DNA of 64,000 nt. Origin: Homarus americanus (Eukaryota; Arthropoda; Malacostraca; Decapoda; Nephropidae). The DNA is taken from positions 369,501-433,500 of the forward strand of contig NW_024744462.1 of the NCBI RefSeq assembly GCF_018991925.1, written 5' to 3'. Shown here piece by piece: positions 1-11,099 of this stretch. Made by a program: the position numbers and the translations under genes. The notes below the pieces were generated by a model that was given only the letters and a program-made list of their open reading frames with translations, did not search any database and had not been told where the DNA came from. Every line of letters starts with the position of its first letter. Positions within the stretch are counted from its first letter, which is position 1.

Positions 1-64
1 TATAGAAAGAGAGAACTCATGCAGTCTTAACCAGAGAACAATTATGTATGAGAATTGTGTGGGA

Positions 65-306
65 GTGGTGGTGGTAGTTGTAGTGGTAGTAGTAATGGTA
101 AGTGATAATTGGCAGTAGTAATTGGGGTAGTAGTGGTCATGGTGGGTAGTAGTAAAGCAAGTGGTGGTAATGTGGTAGTAGTGGTGGCAATAGTGGTGGT
201 AGTGGTAGTCGTAGTGGTGGTAGTGGTAGTAGTGGTTAATAGTGTTAGTAGTAGTCGTGGTGGTAGAAGCGATGGTAGTAATGGTGGTGGCAGTAGTGGT
301 GGCAGG
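65..306. repeat. Degenerate (GTR)n trinucleotide tract
   Basis: GGT, AGT and GTA triplets run for about 240 bases with scattered substitutions. The valine-rich open frame here is a translation of the repeat, not a gene. Confidence 0.9.
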
Positions 307-404
307 GTCTGTGTGAGTGTTGTGGTGCTGGGCGGTATGGCTGACCCTCACGATATGTTGCATGTCTCCGCCTGTACCATTATGAGTGACAGGTAGGTGT
401 AGGA

Positions 405-548
405 AGGTGGAGGATGTGGTGACGTGTAGGATGTGGTGGCGTGTGTGTGTGTGTGTGTATTATTGGATGGCGTGTATGGTGTAAGATGTGGCGTGTATGG
501 TGTAGTTTGTGGTGTGTAGGTATAAGGTGTAGTGGATAGGGTGTAGCA
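405..548. repeat. GT-rich degenerate minisatellite with (GT)9 core
   Basis: Copies of GTGGCGTGTATGGTGTA-like units surround a pure (GT) stretch at 441-458. Confidence 0.7.
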
Positions 549-627
549 TAAACAGGGTTAATGGGATTGTTTACTCCAGGTAAGTATTTTATCTGCCCGT
601 GTGTTTAGTTCGAGTCTCTCTCTGTAT

Positions 628-677
628 GCATGTATGTATGTATGTATGTATATATGTATGTATGTATATGTATGTAG
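628..677. repeat. (ATGT)n microsatellite
   Basis: About twelve ATGT/ATGTAT units with minor TATA variants. Confidence 0.9.
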
Positions 678-774
678 ACCAATTTCAATGAAACTTCATG
701 TACACACAGGGGAAATAGCCTGGATCAGAGTAATTGAATTCTGAATGCGATTAGATCAAGGCCAATATCACAAC

Positions 775-950
775 AGGAGGTCAAGTGAGGTCAAGGTCAC
801 AACAGGAGGTCAAGTGAGGTCAAGGTCACAACAGGAGGTCAAATGAGGTCAAGTTCACAGCAGAAAGTCAGATGAGGTGAAGGACACAGCAAGATGTCAG
901 ATGAAGTCAAGGTCACAACAAGAGGTCAAGGTTACAACACGAGGTCAAAT
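775..950. repeat. 29-bp tandem repeat made of AGGTCA half-sites
   Basis: The first copies repeat every 29 bp (AGGTCA at 778, 807, 836) and then decay. Perfect AGGTCA hexamers also occur at 788, 794, 817, 823, 846, 910, 923 and 942. Pairs at 778/788, 807/817 and 836/846 have a 4-bp spacer (DR4). TCAAGGTCA occurs at 791, 820 and 907. These are the half-sites of nuclear receptors. Function is inference only. Confidence 0.8.
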
Positions 951-1072
951 AAGGGTCATTGTGAAGTTCTAAACCGTAGTGTTTTGTCGCGGTTATGTTC
1001 GTGACTTTGAGTTCAGGAATGTGAGTTTGTATTGGCTGGGAGGCAATTGAGGTCGATCAGGGTGTTGACAGC

Positions 1073-1075
<3 letters not shown>

Positions 1076-1147
<72 letters not shown>
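1076..1147. repeat. (GT)36 microsatellite
   Basis: Pure GT for about 72 bases. Confidence 0.97.
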
Positions 1148-1149
<2 letters not shown>

Positions 1150-1205
1150 AATGATGTGGTGTTTATGTATAGATTCATGTATCAGAAGAATGTATATGTC
1201 AATAA

Positions 1206-1690
1206 ATGGAGAAGAAGGAGAGTGTAGGAGGGAGGAGAGAGGGATATGATTGCAAGGAAGGGGAGAGGAAGGGAGGAAAGAAGCGAGTGGAGGGTAGAAG
1301 ACAGAAGGAGGGAAGGAGAGGTGAGGAGGAGGAAGGAAGGAAGGGAGGGAGGGAGGGAGGAGGGGGGAAGTGAGAGCAGAGGAGAAAGACAAAGAAAGGA
1401 GAAAGGAAGAGAGAGTGGAGGGAAGAAAACAGAGAAGGAAGGAAGGAGAGTGGGAGAGTTGACTAAGAAAGAAGGAAGAAAGGAAGTGAGAGTAGAGGGA
1501 AGAAAACAAGAGGAAAATAGAAGTGAGATTAGAAGGAAGGAAGGAAACAGAAAGAAAGCAAGGAGAAGTAAGAGTAAAAGAAAGGAATTAAGGAGGTTGG
1601 GAATTGGAGAGGAAGGTGTGCGAGAGAAAGTGATTAGAGGAGTGACTTTAATCTTGTGAGAGGGAGTGAGAGGGAAATGGTAATTGAGTT
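1206..1690. repeat. Polypurine (G/A) tract
   Basis: About 480 bases almost wholly G and A, rich in GGAAGGAAGG and GAGAGG blocks, with an open frame on both strands because stop codons are rare in such sequence. A shorter pyrimidine tract follows at 1798-1862. Triplex (H-DNA) formation is possible. Confidence 0.9.
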
Positions 1691-2582
1691 AATATGAGAG
1701 CAAGTGAGTGGGAGAAGGAGGAAGACCAGGATAAGTGGATAAGTGAGTGAAAAGATACCGGGAGAAAATACGGGAGAAAAAAGATTGTTAAAATTGTTTG
1801 TTCTCTCCTCCTCCTCCTCTTTCCTCCTCTTCCTCCTTCCTCCTCTCCCCTCTCTCTCTTCAGATTCCGTCGGTAACGTAGGACATGTTCCTCAAGACTT
1901 TCACTCCTTCACACCTCCCTAAAAAGAAAAATAGAATCCTAAAATTTCAACGTTACCAGAAATCTCTTCACATACTAAGCTACTTTGTCTTCAAGAGAGA
2001 GAGAAAGATACTGGAAGGGCTGGGTAAGTAAATACCTCAATAAGATATGTCCCGTGTTTACCAACTTTAGCCCAGACTTTGGACGTTAAATTAAACCTTT
2101 TTTCAGCGACGGCAAATATACGGTAATGGCAAAAAAAAAATAAAAAAAGAAACACGTCGACATAACTTACCATATTACGTCACTTGTGTCTGTTTGTTTG
2201 TTCCTCGTTAAGTAGCTCCGTAAAGTAGGAGAATTAATTATTATGTGTGTGTTAAAAAAGAAAGGCCGTACGAGGATTTAGATCAGGGTTGGTGTTTAGA
2301 GTAATTAAGTGTCACTGATGCTTGTTAAGGTCGTAGTAGGGGGGGGATGTCTGTCTGTCTCTTTCCTTATTCTCACAGAGTATCACCGGGGAAAAATATA
2401 TTTAAAAGTTTATATCGAGGGGCCTTAAGTGCCTAAGCGAGCTGAGTTAAATGGCAAAAATGTCAGTGGGTGGCAGGGATTAGGCTCAACCCGCCTTGCT
2501 GCTTCCTTAGGGTGCATTAGACCGACATTCACACCCTAGTGGAGAGTCGCCACTAACCCTCCCACCTTACTGCCGACGGCGG
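1691..2582. other. Mostly unique sequence with a (CTC)-rich block; no gene seen
   Basis: 1798-1862 is a CTCCTC-rich pyrimidine block. A 7-bp inverted pair (TAGGGTG at 2508, CACCCTA at 2532) could form a small hairpin. No conserved coding signal was found. Confidence 0.6.
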
Positions 2583-2795
2583 TGAAGGTGGTGGTGGTGG
2601 TGGTGGTCGGGTAGTTGTGAGTGACTGAAGTTGGTAATGTAAGTGGTATATGTGATGAAGTAGTGGTGGTAGTAGTAGTAGTATCTGTAGTTGTTGTAGT
2701 GATAGTAATAACAGTAGTAGTAGTAGTAGTTGTTGTATTTGTAGTAGTTGTAGTAGTAGTAGTTGTTGTAGTAGTACTGGTTGTAGTATTAATAA
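2583..2795. repeat. (GGT)n then (GTA/GTT)n trinucleotide tract
   Basis: GGT repeats at 2583-2606 and GTA/GTT/GTG repeats at 2655-2793. The valine-rich (plus) and threonine-rich (minus) open frames here are repeat translations. Confidence 0.9.
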
Positions 2796-3909
2796 TAAGT
2801 AAACGTATTTTGTGGAAGTTCTTGCCTTTAGAAAAAATATTTGTGACGGCAGTAGAGAAAGTCACTCAGCTCGCGAGAGACGACAATGGGATCGCTATCA
2901 CTGGCACCAGACAGACCAAGAGCCACGTTGGGTTGCCATGGCGATGCAAGTGACAGCAGCCGCGTATCATTTAGCTCAGGGATTAACACCTCTATTCTAC
3001 AGCATCCTGTCGGACAATGGAGACACTAGCCGCCTACAATAGTCCTTTCATCACTAGCATTAAGTAGAGAGGATCTGTATCAAGTTATCCCGACGTTCCA
3101 TGCATCTCTAGCTAGTCCCTACACGGGTCGACATGGCCGCTTGTGTTAAGGATATGGTGAAACTGTGTGGCTGTGATGAGGTATTGTTACGGGACAGGGA
3201 AGGGGGGCTGCCAGTGACGGGTTGTGAGAGGAGGGGGTGAGGAAGGGTAGGGGGTTATGAAGAAGGAGATGGGGTAAGGAGGGTGAGAGGAGGGACAAAG
3301 AGGCCCGGCTAGTCGCCCCGGCGTCTGGCTTTCTGCAGTGCGTCTCACTCCTAAACAATATAGAACATGTCGCTAATTTTTCCTGACTGCTTCTGCCCAA
3401 TTATCCCAGACTTTATGGCCGCCGACATTAAATAAAATGGTAAGAAATTATCTACAGAGTCTTAAGTGACGTCAAGACGTTATTGTTGAAAGCGGATACG
3501 GGGATTGCGTGAGGGGGTGGGAGGTGGGAACTGGGGTGTGCGTGGCGCCAAGCTTGCATGTCTGCAGTGAAGTGTGGCTCAATAAACAAACCCAATTTCT
3601 TTTTATAAACAACGCTCCACTGGACTGCTTTTGACACGATGATAGATTTTTCCTTTTTAGTTCTTAGTGTTGTTATACCGCTCTCCTTTTTATAGTGCAT
3701 TCCTTCAAGAAGTTGATTGGAAACCGATGAGACATGCTTGGAGGAGACAGACACAGCGGTAATCCCTGTTGGTTAGCACGAGAGGGATGTAGGGCGTTGG
3801 CTTTCCGTCTCTCATTGGTCTCTTGTGGTGAAGGTGTTAGTCACGTATGGTGGGGCCTGCCACTGTCACTCACGCCGAGGCGCCCACGCATGTATCCGCA
3901 GTGCCGCCC
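2796..3909. other. Unique sequence with a G-rich block; no gene seen
   Basis: Open frames of 76-100 codons exist but show no recognisable domain. 3196-3296 is G/A-rich. TGACGTCA occurs at 3467. Confidence 0.5.
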
Positions 3910-4325
3910 CTGACTCGTCTGCTGGAATTTAGAGGGAACGTGCTGGAACTCATTTGAAACACTGCGAACGCCACTTGTTGAATTACTGCTGGAACGTTAC
4001 TGTAACACTGCTGGAACGCTGGAATGTTACTGGGGCACTGTTGGAACGTCGCTTGTTTAACCACTGATGTAACTGTAAGGAACGTGCTGGAACGCTGGTG
4101 GAACCCTACTAGAATGCTGCTAATCCACACCTGGAACTTTAAGAAAACGCACTGGAACTTTACTGGAACACTGTAGAAACTCTTAAGGGAAGTGATCAAT
4201 GCTGGAACGCACCTTAACCACGACCTCTGGAACGCTGCTTGAGCATTACTGGAACGCTACTAAAATACCTTCAGAAAATCCATGGAACGCCGGCTGGGGC
4301 GCTACTAAAGACGCGCTGGAACAAG
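3910..4325. repeat. Degenerate array of (C)TGGAACG units
   Basis: TGGAAC, GGAACG and close variants recur about twenty times over 400 bases, often as ACTGCTGGAACGCT-like blocks with irregular 10-35 bp spacing. The array has decayed by substitution and indel, so no single period fits. Confidence 0.75.
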
Positions 4326-4401
4326 GTATTAAAAATAAGTCTGTCGAGCAAGAAAATGCAAATGAATTAATAAAAAAAAAGAAGTTTAAAGCACTATTCA
4401 C

Positions 4402-4483
4402 TATCCCCCCCTCCCCCTACCCCTCCCCTACCTCTCCCCCTTCCCTTTCCTCCCCTCCCCTTCCTTCCCCCCCCCTTTTTTTT
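4402..4483. repeat. CT/C-rich tract
   Basis: CCCCTCCCCTACC-type pyrimidine run ending in a T tract. Confidence 0.85.
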
Positions 4484-4792
4484 AGCACTTGAGGTTTACA
4501 TTTTATTCCTGAATTATAGATCAGGTCAATTATATCATGAGCATTATTTTTTTGCCCTTAGATTTAGGTCTCGGTGCAGTAGCTTTTAATTCCCCGGCTA
4601 ATTTGCAGTTGGACGAGAACGGACGACGCATGCAAGTTTTGGAGAGAGACTTTTAATTACTGTTATTATGCAAAATGTGTCCCGTCTCAGGGCATCCCCA
4701 GGTAGATAACTTACCTGTACCAACTGACTCAGCAACACAACTAACATTTTTTTTTTATATACGATAACTTGATGACGCCTTGCACGGTCCCC

Positions 4793-4930
4793 TTGGTGGT
4801 GGTGGTGGTGGTTGTTGTTGTTGTGGTGGAAGTGATGGTGGTGATGGAGGTGGTGGACTTGGTTGTGATGGAGGTGGTAATGGTTGTGGTGAAGGTGGTA
4901 GTGATGGTCATTGTTACTTGTACTGGTAAT
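4793..4930. repeat. (GGT/GTT)n trinucleotide tract
   Basis: GGTGGTGG then GTTGTTGTT then GATGGTGG-type triplets. The His/Asn-rich open frame on the other strand is a translation of this repeat. Confidence 0.9.
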
Positions 4931-5643
4931 AGTGGTATTACATATCCTAATGGGCATAGTTACAGAGGATTTTAACTTATTAAACTATTCAATTGATGTT
5001 AGTTTTGGGTCTTGTACCATTCACTAAACATCTCTCCACCCTGGCGCCATTCCTGACTTACAGTGAAGACATCTTAACACCCACACGAAGGGGAAACAAA
5101 ATAAAACCCTTAGATCTCTTCCACACGACTTCCTCCCGGGTCTCAAGTACGAATCGTCAGCAAGTTTGTCCCGTTATGGGTTGGGATCATGGCTCCTGCT
5201 GGACACTTGTTATGGTCTTATGGTGGTCAATACAGGCCTCAACAGCGACTAACTAAGGCTCTAACTGAGGCTCTGGCGACTCCTTCATCCTCTCTCTAGT
5301 TCTGATCATTAGTGTCTCAGGGAGGGTTAGTGATTCAGATCCTGTTTTAGTTGGTTTTTGTAGGTGATTTTTTTTCCCAGGGGGCCAAGAAACGGGTTTT
5401 TATTAGTGGTTTTGGGAGACTTTTTTTCCTAGTGTGTACGAGTATGTAATGATTTGTTTTCAGCGTTACTTGAATCTATTTTTTTTTTTTTGGGTGGTGT
5501 TCATTATTCACAGTGATATTTCTACTCGTTCTTTCCACTTCTCATGTACCTCATAAGTTACAGTATTGTATTTTAGTGGCTCTTGAAGTCCATATTTTAG
5601 TAAGACACTTGAACCTGATAATTACATTGGTATTACTCAGTTT

Positions 5644-5644
<1 letters not shown>
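4931..5644. other. Unique AT-rich sequence; no gene seen
   Basis: Contains short T runs and an 87-codon open frame with no recognisable domain. Confidence 0.5.

Positions 5645-5684
<40 letters not shown>
5645..5684. repeat. (T)40 homopolymer, possible minus-strand poly(A) tail
   Basis: Forty consecutive T bases next to a non-repetitive GC-rich flank (CCTGTGGGCCGGCTGCC). On the minus strand this is a poly(A) after unique sequence, as expected at the 3' end of a retroposed copy. No target-site duplication or donor gene could be identified. Confidence 0.6.
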
Positions 5685-5817
5685 CCTGTGGGCCGGCTGC
5701 CCATAAGTCTATCTTCCTACCATGTTGGAGAAGAGTCTCTCTCATTTTACGCCGGAATTATTTACTGGATTTACGGATATAGATACGGACATGGTAATTG
5801 CATTTGCATGTCGTTCA

Positions 5818-5870
5818 TCCTCCCTCCTTCCCTTTCCTTCCCTCCCTCCCCCTTTCCTTCCCTCCCTTCC
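5818..5870. repeat. CCTT-rich pyrimidine tract
   Basis: CCCTCCTTCC and CCCTTTCC blocks. They account for the three overlapping short plus-strand open frames here. Confidence 0.85.
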
Positions 5871-5875
5871 CGAGC

Positions 5876-6448
5876 CAGAGTCCTTCCAGCCAGTACTCCA
5901 GTTTCCACTTGAGTAGTTCTTCCGGTGTTGGGCTTGTTGCTGGACAATACTCCCTGATGGCCATTACAAGCAGCTGTTGATGAGTTCCCTAGTTATTGAC
6001 GTCATTTAAGTATGGTAGTTGAGATAGAGATTGATAGACATTAATAGTACGCGGAATTATATAGCAGGATATATCGTTAAAGTATAGCCATTGAAAGTGT
6101 ATAATACATGAATACGATATTGAACTGTTATAAATTTATGTACATGAGGGAGAGGGTTAAATATAGCGAGTGTGCAGGTTAATAACGCGAGTGTACTTAA
6201 TTTTGGAGGTATATAGACTCACAAACACGGTTATTGAACAAACATTTTAGCGACCCAAGTATAAAGAACTCTACGGGTTTTGCTCGTATTTTTTCATTTA
6301 GTCGGTGTTTCCAATTGTTTCGCTTTAGTGTAATATGGTGAATGACCGGCAGTATTTTATCCTCCGGGGCTAATTATTGCAGCATTATCCCCAAGAGCCT
6401 TGTTTGACTTTTTTTGCCAACAGACGGTTTAGTTAATGATGCTAGTGA
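5876..6448. other. Unique AT-rich sequence; no gene seen
   Basis: No coding or RNA-gene signal. TGACGTCA occurs at 5998. Confidence 0.5.
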
Positions 6449-7217
6449 AGCTGCAGGTGCTGTCAGCCTCACCTGTTGATGGCGCTACTGCAGGTGCTGT
6501 CAGCCTCACCTGTTGATGGCGCTACTGCAGGTGCTGTCAGCCTCACCTGTTGATGGCGCTACTGCAGGTGCTGTCAGCCTCACCTGTTGATGGCGCTACT
6601 GCAGGTGCTGTCAGCCTCACCTGTTGATGGCGCTACTGCAGGTGCTGTCAGCCTCACCTGTTGATGGCGCGCAGCGTCGGCCTCACCCGCGGATGGCGCT
6701 TACCGCAGGCTGCGCCCCACCGCGATGGGGCGCCACGCAGGTGCTGTCAGCCTCAATTCGCAGCATGGCGCCACGCCGGTGCCGCCAGCCTCACCTGTTG
6801 ATGGCGTTACCGCAGGTGCTGTCAGCCTCACCGGTTGATGGCGCTACTGCCGGTGCCGTCAGCCTCACCTGTTGATGGCGCTTACCGCAGGTGCCGTCAG
6901 CCTCACCTGCTGATGTGCGCTACTGCAGGTGCTGTCAGCCTTCACCTGTTGATGGCGCTACTGCAGTGCTGTCAGCCTCACCTGCTGATGGCGCTACTGC
7001 AGGTGCTGTCAGCCTTCACCCGCTGACGCAGAAAAGGCCAGCCCTGCTGATATGACGGCGGGTGCTGTCAGCCTCTACCCGTTGATGGTTAAAGCTGTCG
7101 TTTCACCTGTTGATGGCGCTACTGCAGGTGCTGTCAGCCTCACCTGTTGATGTCGCTACTGCAGGTGCTGTCAGCCTCACCTGTTGATGGCGCTACTGCA
7201 GGTGCTGTCAGCCTCAA
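6449..7217. repeat. 37-bp minisatellite carrying inverted E-box pairs (about 20 copies)
   Basis: The unit contains CTGCAGGTG, the spacer CTGTCAGCCT, CACCTG and TTGATGGCGCTA. The period is exactly 37 bp in the first copies (6451, 6488 and on) and again in the last copies (about 7100-7217). Between 6669 and 7090 the copies diverge with many one-base indels. Each good unit presents CAGGTG and CACCTG 10 bp apart. Short open frames here are repeat translations. Confidence 0.95.
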
Positions 7218-8467
7218 AGCCCCACGGGAGCCGTCTGTTCTCCAAACACCAACACACGGATATTTAACCCGCATAATCTGGTTCGTGAATTGTTGTTGGA
7301 GCCTCGTACTGATCTACATTTATATAACCCCTTTTAGGGATTTGACTTCCGGGAAAAGGATCTTTAAACGCCGGCGCTGAGCCTGAGGGTGTGTTGGGTG
7401 GGGGGGGGGCTTGGATAAGGGCGCTCAAGGCTGTGACTGACGTGCTTGTTAGGATGTGTATTGTTACGAAGGGATTGGCCAATTTGACGGCAGTTCTCGT
7501 CAGGCGGAGTGTGAAAGCGGTGATGTTTTTTTTTTCCGGGGAGGAGTGTTATTGTGGCTGACATGTGATATATATAGTAAATACATCAGTATGAAAAATA
7601 GATAAGGAAACAGACAAACGTTCACACAAGGAAAAATATGTAAATTGAGTGATATTGGACTGAATAAACAGGTGAGTACCAGAGCAGGTGAATTAATAAG
7701 TGATACAGTACACAATCTCATTTACATACAGACGTGATGCACAGTTCACTTACCATAACATCATCATTTACCTATCATTAGTAGACCAAAGTTTCCCCTG
7801 GAGAATAAAAAAACTCGGGTATCATAAATTTTCTTAGTGACTTACCTTAATTTATTCCGTAAACTGATGATAGAAGAAAACGTCTCATTTGACTCACTGA
7901 AGACACGACACAAAGATAAATTCTCAGATGGTCGTAGCATTAGGTTTGTCCTCCCAAGGTGTGGTGTCAGAATGCATCTACCTGACTCATTAACCTACGA
8001 TACAATTAAAGCGACTCATACCTTCATCTGTTCAACCCCACCCCCCCATCCCCCCCCAACCTTCCTAAATTATGATATAAAAACGCATACTAACTCATTT
8101 TATCCTAAACTTTGAAAAAAATATCAATAACATATCCTTAAAAATATACTAGATCAAAAAATATACCCCAAAATATACCACCCAAAAAAAAATCAAGACA
8201 CAACTTACATAAACAAATAAATATTTCTGCAGATTTTCTAAGCCACGAGAATTACCCTTTAAATTCACTAAATACCTTCTCTAATTTAGGTCGTAACTGA
8301 GCAGAATTTTCACCCTAAGTTTGAGAATTCACAGAGACCTTAACTTATGGTAATGAAAATGATGTTTACATAATTCGTAATTAGTTTTAATTTGCATAAG
8401 TAATTAAGGAGAAGTCATAACTGGGGGGGGGGTGTTCCTGTAGGGTGCGTCGTCGTTAAGTGAGTGA
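7218..8467. other. Unique AT-rich sequence with short homopolymers; no gene seen
   Basis: Contains a G9 run near 7401, T9 near 7530 and C-rich blocks near 8041-8057. Open frames of 60-92 codons have no recognisable domain. Confidence 0.5.
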
Positions 8468-8616
8468 GAAGAAGAGAGAGAGAGAGAGAGAGTTAGAGAA
8501 AGACAGAGAGAAAAGGGAGAGAGGTATCGTGTGTGTGTGTGTGTGTGTGTGTGTAGCAGATGGTATGTATAAAAGCAATTTACTCTCCACCTGGGCCTCG
8601 CTTTATGACCATCTTG

Positions 8617-8672
<56 letters not shown>

Positions 8673-8747
8673 CCTGGAGTGCAAGGTCAACACACAGACA
8701 CCAAGATCACCACATTCTGCAAGAGAGTTCAACAAGTAGTGAGATTA

Positions 8748-8789
<42 letters not shown>
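8468..8789. repeat. Compound microsatellite cluster: (GA)n, (GT)13, (CA)27, (CAGA)10
   Basis: (GA)n at 8473-8492, (GT)n at 8529-8554, (CA)n at 8618-8671 and (CAGA)n at 8748-8789. The (GT) and (CA) tracts are complementary and could pair in a transcript. Confidence 0.93.
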
Positions 8790-8959
8790 CATCGCAAGGT
8801 CACCAATCAGTATGGTCACAGACTCCCAGTGCTGCCCTCGCGGTCAACATCAAGTAAAAATCTTTTGTGTAACTCAGTTTAATATACAGTTTATAAACAA
8901 AGAGAAAATACTGTTAAAAGGTGTACTAGGAGTGGGAAGAGGGTGGATGTAACGACGCT

Positions 8960-8960
<1 letters not shown>

Positions 8961-9008
<48 letters not shown>

Positions 9009-9036
9009 CTCCTTTCTCTCTCTCTCTCTCTCTCTC
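8961..9036. repeat. (GA)23 and (TC)12 inverted pair
   Basis: GA repeats at 8961-9006 and TC repeats at 9013-9036 are separated by only a few bases, forming a potential perfect hairpin. Confidence 0.93.
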
Positions 9037-9618
9037 AAACATCTATTTAAATGTATACAGTTTAAAATTAATTAATAAATAGCCAACATCACACACGGTA
9101 CCCAAGACACAGAACAGGTAGGTGATAGGCTATAACCAGTCCACTTAACCTGGCTGGAAGACCAATAATGTTACCTGAGCTTACAAACTGCTACAACAAC
9201 AAACAACAAACAACAACAAAAACAACATTAACAGCAGTAAGTTGAACCCTTCCCCTCTCATCCCCATTCCTTCTCTCCCCTCCACCTCATCCCTACCCCC
9301 TCTCCACCCCCACTCCTCCCTCCTCCCTCCCTCTCCCCCCCCCTCCCCACACAAAAACAATCCATGTATATGTTAATCCACCAATCACATCGTAAAACCC
9401 AAGTAAATGGAAAAAAAATTGACTAATGATGATAACGACAAGAGCGAATGATAGAAGAGTTTGATATATATTTTGATAAAGAATATGACAGATAATGTTA
9501 AGACATCAATCATGCTTCAATCCCAAATAAATGGAGAATTGATTTTAGGAATGACCATTTTTAAAATTCCTTTCTTCAACAATAAGAGACTTCACTTAAC
9601 CTCCTCTCCTCTCCACCC

Positions 9619-9619
<1 letters not shown>
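9037..9619. other. Unique sequence with a C/T-rich block at 9245-9350; no gene seen
   Basis: An ACAACAAAC-type stretch occurs at 9190-9225 and a C-rich pyrimidine block follows. No conserved coding signal. Confidence 0.5.

Positions 9620-9649
<30 letters not shown>
9620..9649. repeat. (AC)n microsatellite
   Basis: About 14 AC units. Confidence 0.93.
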
Positions 9650-9650
<1 letters not shown>

Positions 9651-9831
9651 AAATACGGTGGTTTGGAGAAGTTGAGGCCATGTGTACAATCCGGATTATC
9701 AACAAGTGCCATATACGAACGACAACAAACTTAGTGGAGGATTGTCCAACGCCAGGCATAACGAGCGCGCGAACGAGGTCTCTCTCTCCCCTCTACTACC
9801 CAACTTGGCTAGTTAGGATGACAAGCGGCGG

Positions 9832-9833
<2 letters not shown>

Positions 9834-9892
<59 letters not shown>
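9834..9892. repeat. (GA)29 microsatellite
   Basis: Pure GA repeat. Confidence 0.95.
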
Positions 9893-9894
<2 letters not shown>

Positions 9895-10036
9895 TTAAAA
9901 CGTAATGTTACATCCGTATTTTATTCTTATTGACAACGCTTAACGACACTTACTCAGCCGTGTAATTACTAAACTGCTCACAAACTTGAGTTCTGCTGCA
10001 GTGATACAGACATTCTCAACCCATGAGGTGAACACT

Positions 10037-10057
10037 GCTTCTTCCTCCCCCTCCTCC

Positions 10058-10089
<32 letters not shown>

Positions 10090-10104
10090 TTCCTCTTCTT
10101 CCTA
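10037..10104. repeat. (TCC/TTC)n trinucleotide tract
   Basis: CCTCCTCCTCTTCC-type repeat. The serine-rich frame is a repeat translation. Confidence 0.9.
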
Positions 10105-10206
10105 CTTCATCCTCATCACCACAACCACGTCTTCCTCTTTAATCAAATCATGTTTTCCTCCTCCTCCTCTTTCTCCTCCTCATCCTACCCTCTTGAGATA
10201 CACTTA

Positions 10207-10291
10207 GGCGGGGTAGGTGTAGGAGATTGGAGAGAAAGAGAGAGAGAGAGAGGGAAGGAAGGAAGGAGGTAGGGAGAGAGAGAGAGAGGAC
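10207..10291. repeat. GA-rich tract
   Basis: (GA)n and (GGAA)n blocks. Confidence 0.85.
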
Positions 10292-10565
10292 AAGTCTCAT
10301 GTTGGCTAGTAATTACCAGAACCCAGGGATTCCTACATTATACCGGAGATGTGCAAACTTTCCAGGTCTGTGCATGGTGTGTCATCTAATTTGGACATCA
10401 AGGATTGGTATGTGTCTTGAGGGGGATTAGAAGGTGTTACTGCATGGAGGTAAATGAAGGGGATTAGGGATTTTTGTTGGTTGTAAGAGACAGACAGATT
10501 ACATTTCATAACTCCAAAGTGTTCCATGTAAATAAATACCTCCTCGACCGCTTCAAGCCCTCTGG

Positions 10566-10566
<1 letters not shown>

Positions 10567-10627
<61 letters not shown>

Positions 10628-10745
10628 ACTTTGCACATCAACACACAACACAGATAGATAGTTATTTTAAGCCATGGATTAAAGTAACATAGACACAATG
10701 TCCCCTCCTCTCTCTCCCTCTCCCTCTCTCCCTCTCCCTCTCTCA
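10567..10745. repeat. (AC)29 microsatellite and nearby (CT)n tract
   Basis: AC repeat at 10567-10625 and CTCTCC repeat at 10709-10745. Confidence 0.93.
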
Positions 10746-10948
10746 GACACAAGTAGTCAAATGTAGTAGGTAGTAGCATAGTTGAGGCTACACGCGTGAC
10801 TCTTCCAATGTAGAGCCGAGATGCAGGTTAATCCATCGTATATTGTAGGCTCTCGAGATAGACTCAACCGGAAGAGAAATTAAGCCGCGTTCAAGTGTTC
10901 GAATATTATTGAAGTACAGTATCGGTTGGGTCAAATATTTAGCCATGT

Positions 10949-11099
10949 TCCCCCTCTCTCTTTCCCCTCTCCTTTTCCTCCTCCCTCTTTCCCCTCTTCC
11001 CCCTTCCCCCTCTCCTCTTCCTCCTCCTTTCTCCTCTTCTCCCCTCTCTTCCTTCCTCCTCCCTTCCTCCCCCCTTCTCCCCCTCCCCATTCCCCCTCC
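10949..11099. repeat. Pyrimidine (CT/CCT) tract
   Basis: About 150 bases almost wholly C and T. The overlapping Ser/Pro/Phe-rich (plus) and Gly/Glu/Arg-rich (minus) frames are shadows of this tract. Confidence 0.9.
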
